Shown here piece by piece: positions 1-6,077 of a stretch of 64,000 nt of DNA. The notes under the pieces are model-generated. The model was not told where the DNA came from. It did no database searches and worked only from the letters and a program-made list of their open reading frames with translations. The stretch is from Sporomusa ovata DSM 2662 (GTDB taxonomy: Bacteria > Bacillota > Negativicutes > Sporomusales > Sporomusaceae). The stretch lies in NCBI RefSeq assembly GCF_000445445.1, contig NZ_ASXP01000003.1:558001-622000 (forward strand). The letters are read 5' to 3'. The translations under genes and the position numbers were made by a program. Each line of letters begins with the position of its first letter. Position 1 is the stretch's first letter.

Positions 1-121
1 TGGTTTGTCCTGGACGCTGCAACACATACATGTTAGTGTATGATGTAACATCCCATGTATGGGTATCTTTAACAGCAATTACATAAGCACCAGCAGTCAA
101 TTGTGACATCAAATAATTCAT
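1..121 (-). CDS. N-terminal fragment, possible flavin-reductase-like protein
   Basis: A gene starts at 121 (ATG, preceded by GGTGAGAA) and runs out of the window at position 1, so only about 40 residues are visible. They include LTAGAYVIAVKD, a pattern that resembles the first strand of flavin reductase-like (FMN-binding split barrel) proteins. The resemblance is weak and the product should be treated as unidentified. A good promoter lies just upstream. Confidence 0.4.
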   Translation of the reverse strand, partial: MNYLMSQLTAGAYVIAVKDTHTWDVTSYTNMYVLQRPGQT

Positions 122-154
122 TTCTCACCATCCGCAACGTTGCATATTTATTTT

Positions 155-183
155 ATCTTAGCACATTCTAGGAAGGCGAGCAA
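155..183 (-). promoter_or_regulatory. SigA-type promoter of the gene at 1..121
   Basis: On the minus strand TTGCTC and TAAGAT are separated by 17 nt, and the -10 has a TGC extension. It sits about 35 nt upstream of the start codon at 121. A short perfect palindrome GCAACGTTGC (134-143) lies between promoter and start and could be an operator. Confidence 0.5.
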
Positions 184-214
184 CGAATCAGCTATTGCAA
201 TAATCATTTCGCTG

Positions 215-922
215 TCACTGCTTACCTATTGGGAACAAAACCTTAAACACACTGCCCACTCCCACCGTTGAAGCTACCTCAATTTTTCCCTGATGCCTTT
301 CAGCAATAATGAGGCTGATGGCGAGTCCTAAACCAGCATTACTTGCTTTAGTAGAAAAAAACGGGGCAAAAATTTCTGTTCTCTGTTCTGGTGGAATACC
401 ATGACCTTCATCTCGAACATACAAAATAACTTTACTTGATTTACGGACAGTACCAATACATAAGGTCCCGCTAGCCTGCATGGCTTCTATACCGTTTTGA
501 GCCAAATTTAATACCATTTGTTCTATTTCTTCCGCGTTTAAATCCAGCATAGGTAAATTATCTGCTAACCGCAGTTCAGTCATAATGCCGCGCTTGACTG
601 CAACACGCTGAACAGCCGGATAAATTCCTTCAATTATCTGATTAAGGTTTTCCGGTTTTTTGTTAACCGCATTGTTGTTTGCTAATGATATAATACTAGT
701 CACCAAAACTTCAATTTGATGTAATTCCTGAAATATAATACCTAGTGATTCCCCCATACAGCATGCAGACTTTTTTTCCTGCAGTTGCAAATATCCTTTG
801 ATAACAGTTAAAGGATTTCTTATTTCGTGTGCCATCTCAATAACCATTCGTCCAACCAAAGCCCAGTGTAAACCCTTTACTAATCCCTCATGATTACCCC
901 TTTGCTCAACACCTGCCACCAA
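215..922 (-). CDS. Soluble sensor-less histidine kinase
   Basis: A 235-residue histidine kinase consisting of little more than the catalytic core. The H-box AHEIRNPLTVIKGYLQ is near residue 32, the N-box NLAQNGIEAM near 140, the G1 box DEGHGIPP near 172 and the G2 box GLGLAIS near 196. There is no transmembrane segment or PAS domain, so any input must come from a partner or the 30 N-terminal residues. The HEIRNPLT..KG.LQ H-box is the type seen in sporulation phosphorelay kinases, and no response regulator is adjacent; a sporulation role is inference. GTG start preceded by AAGGGGG. It is divergent from the XRE regulator at 1077. Confidence 0.85.
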   Translation of the reverse strand: MVAGVEQRGNHEGLVKGLHWALVGRMVIEMAHEIRNPLTVIKGYLQLQEKKSACCMGESLGIIFQELHQIEVLVTSIISLANNNAVNKKPENLNQIIEGIYPAVQRVAVKRGIMTELRLADNLPMLDLNAEEIEQMVLNLAQNGIEAMQASGTLCIGTVRKSSKVILYVRDEGHGIPPEQRTEIFAPFFSTKASNAGLGLAISLIIAERHQGKIEVASTVGVGSVFKVLFPIGKQ

Positions 923-955
923 ATACGCCCCCTTAGATATATACCTTTCGCTTTT

Positions 956-1019
956 GTGTCCTCATGACACTAATTCGTCATTCATTGCCATTTCCCTTTC
1001 TTTAAATGTCTTATAGACA
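956..1019. promoter_or_regulatory. Two dyads in the kinase/XRE divergent region
   Basis: GTGTC-5-GACAC (956-970) and TGTCT-3-AGACA (1007-1019) share the half site TGTC/GACA. They lie between the divergent starts at 922 and 1077, where an XRE repressor would be expected to bind. The assignment is inferred from position and symmetry only. Confidence 0.35.
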
Positions 1020-1076
1020 CAATAATTGATATCAGGGGCATAAGCACGTTATTGTTAGTAGCAAGGAGTGTGACTT

Positions 1077-1466
1077 ATGAAAACCCTTGGTGAAAAAATC
1101 AAACTACTAAGAAATAAGTTAACACAAGAAGAATTGGCTGCTTTACTCCGCGTAGACCGCTCAACGCTGGCGTCTTGGGAGGTTAACCGCCGCGAGCCGG
1201 ATATAGCAACACTATGCCGCATAGCAACTTTTTTTCAAGTAAGTGTTGACTGGCTTGTCAATCATAAAATTGAAAAAGAAACCTTACCCTTAAGAGTACC
1301 ACAAATTCACGAGGCTGCCAGCGAATATCAATCGTATATTGACCAAAATTGGTACAAAGTAATAACTACCGCTCAGGCCTATGGTTTTGAGCCAAGTGTT
1401 GTTCTTCAACTACTTGAATTAAATGCCAAAATAGCGTTATCATTGAAAAACAGTAACCAAAAATAA
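1077..1466 (+). CDS. XRE-family helix-turn-helix regulator
   Basis: A 129-residue protein with an N-terminal Cro/C1-type HTH (residues about 5-62): the segment LTQEELAALLRVDRSTLASW contains the two helices. This is followed by the usual DIATLCRIATFFQVSVDWL ending. The C-terminal 65 residues are helical and of unknown function. Start ATG follows AAGGAG at good spacing. It is divergent from the kinase at 215-922, with two dyads between them, and is followed by a clear terminator, so it is probably a single-gene unit. Confidence 0.85.
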   Translation: MKTLGEKIKLLRNKLTQEELAALLRVDRSTLASWEVNRREPDIATLCRIATFFQVSVDWLVNHKIEKETLPLRVPQIHEAASEYQSYIDQNWYKVITTAQAYGFEPSVVLQLLELNAKIALSLKNSNQK

Positions 1467-1501
1467 TACTTTCTTACTATTGCTACTCTACGGAACAAAA
1501 A

Positions 1502-1542
1502 AAGCCAAGACAAAGAGACCTTCTCTTTGCCTTGGTTTTTTT
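1502..1542 (+). terminator. Rho-independent terminator after the XRE gene
   Basis: A stem CCAAGACAAAGAGA / TCTCTTTGCCTTGG with a short loop is followed by a run of Ts, 36 nt after the XRE stop codon. Confidence 0.85.
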
Positions 1543-1570
1543 ATAAGATTAAGAAAGTCTATGTTTTTTG

Positions 1571-1674
1571 AACCGCAGAGACACAGAGTACGCAGAGGGA
1601 ATATTCTCGATATACATCTCCCCTCTGCGCTCTCTGTGTACTCTGCGGTTAGAGCCGTATCCTCAAGGGCGTGA
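1571..1674. repeat. Interspersed palindromic repeat, copy A
   Basis: An approximately 104-bp unit. The left arm begins AACCGCAGAGACACAGAG and the right arm ends CTCTGCGGTT; the arms are nearly perfect inverted complements around an AT-rich centre. It has a tail GAGCCGTATCCTCAAG. Other copies lie at 19637-19734 (same orientation) and 33461-33546 (inverted). It is non-coding. The rest of 1467-1934 holds the terminator above and a doubtful ORF. Confidence 0.85.
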
Positions 1675-1934
1675 ATAAGAAAGTATATGTTTTTGAGAGT
1701 TATGGAGGCCTTATAAAACAGGGAGTGTCAAGTATAAAACCCGGCACAGGCGGTCAGCACTCCTCGTAACTCCCGTAACCACCGGCCTTTGCCGGAAAAA
1801 GCGTTCCGCAGGAGAAAAGCCGGGCGGTATTCCGTTAAAAAATCCGTACTGTTTGAGCGTAGTGAGTTTTGGGGCATTGCCAAAAGTAAAACCCCGCTCC
1901 TTGTATTCTATTGACTCAACAATAGGATTCATCT

Positions 1935-2057
1935 TTACGAAGAAGGAAGCTCGAACATTCCCGTGCTTTCGGAAAGAATGTTCAATTGAAAAAAGTACAT
2001 GACCAAATAAAGAATTACCACTAACAGGAACAAGCCGTACACCACTTTGTTTGACAT
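1935..2057 (-). CDS. 40-residue single-pass membrane peptide
   Basis: A short gene with ATG at 2057 preceded by AGAGGGTGAG at good spacing, and an extended -10-like TGCTATGCT just upstream. The product is 40 residues: a short polar N-terminus (MSNKVVYG), one hydrophobic helix (LFLLVVILYLVMYFF), and a polar tail ending ELPSS. No family is recognised. Small membrane peptides of this kind can be regulators or type I toxins, but nothing here decides that. The strong ribosome-binding site is the main reason to call it. Confidence 0.5.
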   Translation of the reverse strand: MSNKVVYGLFLLVVILYLVMYFFQLNILSESTGMFELPSS

Positions 2058-2213
2058 ATGCTCACCCTCTGTTTGAGCATAGCACTTGTCATTTAGTTTT
2101 GTGTTAATTGTATGTTATTATCTGGTTAATTTTTTTTGTATCCTCTTACCTCGAAACACACCCCTTTATCCCCTGCGTTTCTCATGAACACTTTTGTCAC
2201 CAGGAACATTGAA

Positions 2214-2242
2214 ATTTAAATTCCTCTATGAGCGATAGCGAC
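2214..2242 (-). repeat. Orphan CRISPR repeat
   Basis: This 29-nt unit matches the consensus repeat of the array at 3392-4201 at 28 of 29 positions (first base A instead of G on the plus strand) and in the same orientation. It lies 1.15 kb beyond the leader-distal end of the array. It is flanked by non-array DNA; nothing else recognisable lies in 2058-2399 apart from a GGGACAG/CTGTCCC repeat-like stretch near 2276-2301. Confidence 0.85.
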
Positions 2243-2399
2243 AGGATCAAGCCCGTCAGCACCTTGCGTTGGAAGGGACAGGTTTGCTGTCCCAGTCCCT
2301 GTTATTGTCTTAACTATCGCCACCCAGACCTAGTACCATCGGGACATAGTGCCTGTCCCCTTGACCGGTCAGGCTTGCGACATTAAGAAATTGCTTTAT

Positions 2400-2585
2400 T
2401 TAGAGTGGATCTAACGCAATACTTGAATAACGCACCCCGCACATCCACAATGTTCTTTCCACATAACGCCGTAGCCGCTTGTCGCTCATGAATTCCTCAA
2501 AAGTAACCTGCTGAATTTCTTTAAGGTCTTGTACATATTCTGCTAACAACATCAGCTTTCGTTCAACAACTGCCTGATCGACCAT
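2400..2585 (-). pseudogene. hepT: Truncated HepT-like (HEPN/DUF86) toxin
   Basis: The first ~45 residues match the start of HepT/DUF86 proteins, with a helix and then the usual RLRRYVERTL segment. The protein then switches to an unrelated tail (WMCGVRYSSIALDPL) and stops at 61 residues; the family is normally about 140. The catalytic R-x4-6-H motif of HEPN RNases lies in the missing part, so the toxin should be inactive. Its ATG overlaps the mntA stop (TAATG), as usual for the intact pair. The break is near 2445. Confidence 0.75.
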
Positions 2586-3004
2586 TAATCAACGCCACCT
2601 TTAACGCCGCATTTTTGTAAAAAAACCTTTATCCGATACGCTAATACCGGCTGAAAGTCAAAGTATTCCCGCCGCGATTTTACATCAAATTCTATCCGTC
2701 TTTTTCTATCTTTCTCAATAACTAACTTTCCTGTTTTTCTTATCTGGTGTTGCAAAAATAAGGGTGCTGCCTCCATATCAATCACATCAACTCGTCGCCC
2801 GGTAATTTCTTCAGCACAGGACATAAGTTCTAACCGCATATCAAAACGGGTCTCAGGCGAGATTCCTTCTTGAAATAAAACGGCGATATCAATATCACTG
2901 TTTTCTCGGTTAGTACCTTTGGCTATTGAGCCAAATAGCCATACAGAGCTGATTTGGTCATAGGATGTTAGAAATTGGTAAAGACTTTTCAATTTTTCCT
3001 GCAT
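2585..3004 (-). CDS. mntA: MntA-like minimal nucleotidyltransferase (antitoxin)
   Basis: A 139-residue protein of the MNT family. The motif GSIAKGTNRENSDIDIAVLF at about residues 25-44 is the GSx10DxD signature that binds Mg-ATP. In intact HEPN/MNT pairs the MntA enzyme neutralises HepT by modifying it with AMP; this is family knowledge. Here the partner downstream is truncated, leaving MntA as a remnant of a toxin-antitoxin module. The start ATG is preceded by GGAG. It sits between the CRISPR array and an orphan repeat. Confidence 0.85.
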   Translation of the reverse strand: MQEKLKSLYQFLTSYDQISSVWLFGSIAKGTNRENSDIDIAVLFQEGISPETRFDMRLELMSCAEEITGRRVDVIDMEAAPLFLQHQIRKTGKLVIEKDRKRRIEFDVKSRREYFDFQPVLAYRIKVFLQKCGVKGGVD

Positions 3005-3391
3005 TGTCCATCAACTCCACATAACAATTTTTCTAATCTTTGCTAATAACACCGCACTTGCTCTTTTCCGACCTGACTGCAACTATTTTAAATATTCATG
3101 GTATCTCCCTCAATCATAAGTCCTTGTTCAGTGGAATAATACCCTTCCCGCAAAACCCATTGTCCCTTATATTTTGTAGCAATACTTTCAGGATAAAAAC
3201 CGGGTTTGGCAAATACGTTAATTGACACCATGGCAATCCGGCCAGATAATTTGCGCGCCAACCTTCCCGTCGTAGCCAGCGATCTTCAATTCTAGTGACT
3301 GTCAATATATCTTTTTCCAACTGCATATCTTGGGATAACACCCAAAAAGTATATTGCAGCCATTTTTTGCCTCACAACGTACTTGCGGATT
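3005..3391. other. Gap between mntA and the CRISPR array with a coding-like remnant
   Basis: No complete gene. On the minus strand there is an open stretch ending at a TAA near 3088-3090, reading ...VSINVFAKPGFYPESIA...GYYSTEQGLMIEGDT. It looks protein-like but lacks a proper start, and a neighbouring frame carries a second protein-like stretch (IEDRWLRREGWRANYLAG) immediately upstream. Together they suggest a frameshifted C-terminal gene remnant that I cannot identify. Confidence 0.4.
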
Positions 3392-4201
3392 GTTTAAATT
3401 TCTCTGTGAGCGATAGTGACAAAAGACGGTTTTGTTTTTGGTTCACATACGGTATCCGTTTAAATTTCTCTATGAGCGATAGCGACATAAAAAACTTTAC
3501 TTTTCTTTTCGGTCTGGTTTTAGTTTAAATTCCTCTATGAGCGATAGCGACAAAAAATTACAGAGGCTCATCACTTAATTCCTCTTGATGTTTAAATTCC
3601 TCTATGAGCGATAGCGACGCTATAGATCCACTCCAAAGGACAATTGTTCCTGTGTTTAAATTCCTCTATGAGCGATAGCGACACCCAGGACGAAATCCTA
3701 ATATACTAAGGAGATGAGTTTAAATTCCTCTATGAGCGATAGCGACTGGAGGCGTTGGAAGATATAATACCTAATCTGCATAGTTTAAATTCCTCTATGA
3801 GCGATAGCGACGAGGCATCTTTACGATTTCGAGTTTCCGTGTAAAATAGTTTAAATTCCTCTATGAGCGATAGCGACACCGTAGTAGATTATGCTACGGG
3901 CATGTATGCCGCAGTTTAAATTCCTCTATGAGCGATAGCGACCCGAATCACCGGTGCATAACTTGTTCCACCCCACAGTTTAAATTCCTCTATGAGCGAT
4001 AGCGACCCGGTTTACTGGTAAGAATGTTCGCCAGTATGGGTAGTTTAAATTCCTCTATGAGCGATAGCGACAAGGATTTCATCAATGAGCAACTGGCCCT
4101 CTCTGTCGTTTAAATTCCTCTATGAGCGATAGCGACAGCGTACCTTTTCATTATTATGCTTCTGAATATGAAGTTTAAATTCCTCTATGAGCGATAGCGA
4201 C
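3392..4201 (-). CRISPR. Type I-B CRISPR array, 13 repeats and 12 spacers
   Basis: Repeats of 29 nt start at 3392, 3458, 3523, 3590, 3654, 3718, 3783, 3849, 3914, 3978, 4043, 4108 and 4173; spacers are 35-38 nt. On the minus strand the repeat begins GTCGCTATCGCTCATAG and ends AGAGGAATTTAAAC, giving the 8-nt handle ATTTAAAC typical of I-B crRNAs. The two repeats at 3392 and 3458 are degenerate, which marks the old (leader-distal) end. Transcription therefore runs from the cas2 side (4201) toward 3392. The spacers are all different; none was matched to a target here. Confidence 0.97.
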
Positions 4202-4285
4202 CGCAAAAAATCCCCAATGTTTTAGCGGGCTTAGGGTATATGTTTTAGGAATAATTGCGTCAAACCTCCGGTTTTGTAAAATTAC
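4202..4285 (-). promoter_or_regulatory. CRISPR leader
   Basis: The AT-rich 84 bp between the cas2 stop and the first (newest) repeat. On the minus strand it ends with CATTGGGGATTTTTTGCG directly before the repeat. Leader identity follows from its position next to cas2 and from the decay of repeats at the opposite end. Confidence 0.65.
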
Positions 4286-4555
4286 CTATAATAAATTATC
4301 AGCAGGATCTGGTGTATCTGTTAAAATAGTTCTATTTAGCTTATTGCCATCCGGCAAAGTATACACTACTACAAAATCAAGCTTATCATCAATAATCGAC
4401 CGCAGTTCTCCTATTAATTTGTGATACTGACCCTCAGTTACAGCTCCTTCGAATACCGACTTCTGCAGATGAATCAGGTACTTTCGGCATATTTTCTTAA
4501 TTCTATTCAAGCGCCTCCTTCCCGCTGCGTCCTCCGTATTCATGTCATACATCAA
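4286..4555 (-). CDS. cas2: CRISPR-associated endonuclease Cas2
   Basis: Cas2 of the adaptation complex with Cas1. The core MYDMNTEDAAGRRRLNRI and the later VFEGAVTEGQYHKL are typical of I-B Cas2. The usual first strand (x-VILMYD) is encoded in frame upstream as ATC CGT GTT ATA TTG ATG TAT GAC, but the only standard starts are the TTG at 4555 and the ATG after it, which would drop part of that strand. A start at the ATC (4565-4567), one nt after the cas1 stop, would give a normal protein. Either translation starts at a rare codon or the N-terminus is damaged. Followed by the leader and array. Confidence 0.88.
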   Translation of the reverse strand: MMYDMNTEDAAGRRRLNRIKKICRKYLIHLQKSVFEGAVTEGQYHKLIGELRSIIDDKLDFVVVYTLPDGNKLNRTILTDTPDPADNLL

Positions 4556-4568
4556 TATAACACGGATA

Positions 4569-5534
4569 CTACCACCACACTTTCATTGGCGTAAATGCTT
4601 CGCCATCAATTAAATGTTTGACTAGCTTATATAAATCCAACCTGACCATGTTTTTATATCTTACCTTACGCTTCAAATTACGATGCATAATAGTGGTATC
4701 GACAAACTGGTCAAATTCCCGAACAAAGATTTTACGTCCTGCTTCGTTTAGATAAGTATACTCCAAATTACTGTCAAAGTGGCTTATTGTTAACATTTTG
4801 AGGTTTATTAGGCGAAAAATCAGCCGATCAATAAATACAGGCTTAAAAATTTCTGCCACATCCAGCGATAAAGAATACCTTCGTTCCGAAGGCTCGTGCA
4901 AATAACTAATTGTTGGATTGAGTGCTGTCTTGTGAATTTCGTTTAAAACAAGTGTATATGTCATCATATTACCAAAAGAAATTAAAGCATTTAACGCATT
5001 TTGCGGCGGTTGCTTACTGCGCTGACCAAATTCCCAATCAGTTATCTCTTCCCATACCGAATAATACAATTTTCTGGCATGCGCTTCAACACTCATTAGC
5101 TCCTCTATACCGGTTGCTTTATTCCCCTCAGTACGATAAACATCTAGTTTATTGCATATCTCGCTAAACTCACGTTTTTCCAAATTGCGACGGATATTAT
5201 GAATTGCTGTTTCAACAAAAGCCTTTGCCAGAACTAACCGCTTGTCTGTATCAAGATAATGTTCTACTTGTTTAACCATTAGAAAACCAGATAATTGCGC
5301 TTCGCGTGGAATAAAACTGCCGGAATAATGGCCATAATAATTAAAAAAATGAGCTGTTATTCCCTTTTGCGCTAAAAAATTGAGTAAAGCACTGTTCAGA
5401 TTCATTTCACCGAAACAATACATTTGATCGATATCCTCAACCGGAATCATCTTTCGACCATCTTCAGTTTCAAAAGCCAGGGTATTATCCTTGCGGATCA
5501 GATTACCGGCGGAAAATAAATAATAGTTTCGCAA
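4569..5534 (-). CDS. cas1: CRISPR-associated integrase Cas1 (type I-B)
   Basis: Cas1, 321 residues, a normal length for the I-B subtype. The active-site region is visible: a glutamate in VEAHARKLYYSVW (about residue 149), the histidine of SYLHEPSERRYSLSLDV (about 215) and the following acidic residue in the LDVAEIFKP helix. With Cas2 it integrates new spacers at the leader end. It starts at TTG (5534) with a GTGGTGAT ribosome-binding site, 18 nt after the cas4 stop, and is part of the cas operon. Confidence 0.95.
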   Translation of the reverse strand: MRNYYLFSAGNLIRKDNTLAFETEDGRKMIPVEDIDQMYCFGEMNLNSALLNFLAQKGITAHFFNYYGHYSGSFIPREAQLSGFLMVKQVEHYLDTDKRLVLAKAFVETAIHNIRRNLEKREFSEICNKLDVYRTEGNKATGIEELMSVEAHARKLYYSVWEEITDWEFGQRSKQPPQNALNALISFGNMMTYTLVLNEIHKTALNPTISYLHEPSERRYSLSLDVAEIFKPVFIDRLIFRLINLKMLTISHFDSNLEYTYLNEAGRKIFVREFDQFVDTTIMHRNLKRKVRYKNMVRLDLYKLVKHLIDGEAFTPMKVWW

Positions 5535-5552
5535 ATTATCACCACACTTTCC

Positions 5553-6077
5553 TCACACATAACAAAAATCAAAATAAGCACATTTAGTGCATCGTTTACG
5601 CTCCAGTTTCTTCGGCGGATAAGCTTTAGATAGAATATTTCTAATCTCATGTTGCGACTGTTCTATATACTCTGCGTCAGCCTCTGTAAAATCTACATCT
5701 ACCTTACGCATTGCTGTTGGATAGTGCATTACCCCCATACGGCAAGGCACTCCCTGCTCTCGAAGTTGATAGATATAAAATTTCAACTGCCAAATATGCG
5801 CCTCTTCAAACACCTTACTTTTTTTTATCTCATGAACGACAATTTGATCCTTCACCTTAACAAAATCAAAAGCGCTATTGTCGTATGAAATCTCCCGCCG
5901 GGTTTCACGTTGAAACCTTGTTTCATGCAGCAGTTTGCCTTTAATGACATCCGCATTCCCGGAGATATTCTCCATATTCATTTGTTTCGAAAATAGCCAC
6001 ATTTTCCGGCGGCAAATGTGAAAATAATCAAACATAGTTCCGGTTACACGAATATTACTGTCAACGGAACTATTCAT
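5553..6077 (-). CDS. cas4: CRISPR-associated exonuclease Cas4
   Basis: Cas4 is a RecB-type nuclease with an Fe-S cluster that selects and trims prespacers. The cluster cysteines are visible as HICRRK near the N-terminus and CTKCAYFDFC at the C-terminus, and the nuclease motif HEIKKSK lies mid-protein. I prefer the ATG at 6077 (MNSSVDSN), preceded by GGGAG at 7 nt, over an in-frame ATG at 6101. The start overlaps the cas3 stop by 8 nt, consistent with translational coupling. Confidence 0.92.
   Translation of the reverse strand: MNSSVDSNIRVTGTMFDYFHICRRKMWLFSKQMNMENISGNADVIKGKLLHETRFQRETRREISYDNSAFDFVKVKDQIVVHEIKKSKVFEEAHIWQLKFYIYQLREQGVPCRMGVMHYPTAMRKVDVDFTEADAEYIEQSQHEIRNILSKAYPPKKLERKRCTKCAYFDFCYV

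Noticed and set aside
1480..1674. Plus-strand ORF of 64 codons
   Set aside because: It covers the terminator and the palindromic repeat; the translation simply reads the repeat.
1711..1932. Minus-strand ORF of 73 codons just after the 40-residue peptide
   Set aside because: No ribosome-binding site and a composition typical of repeat-derived DNA; kept out though a decayed gene is possible.
3295..3528. Plus-strand ORF across the start of the array
   Set aside because: Its second half translates CRISPR repeats and spacers.
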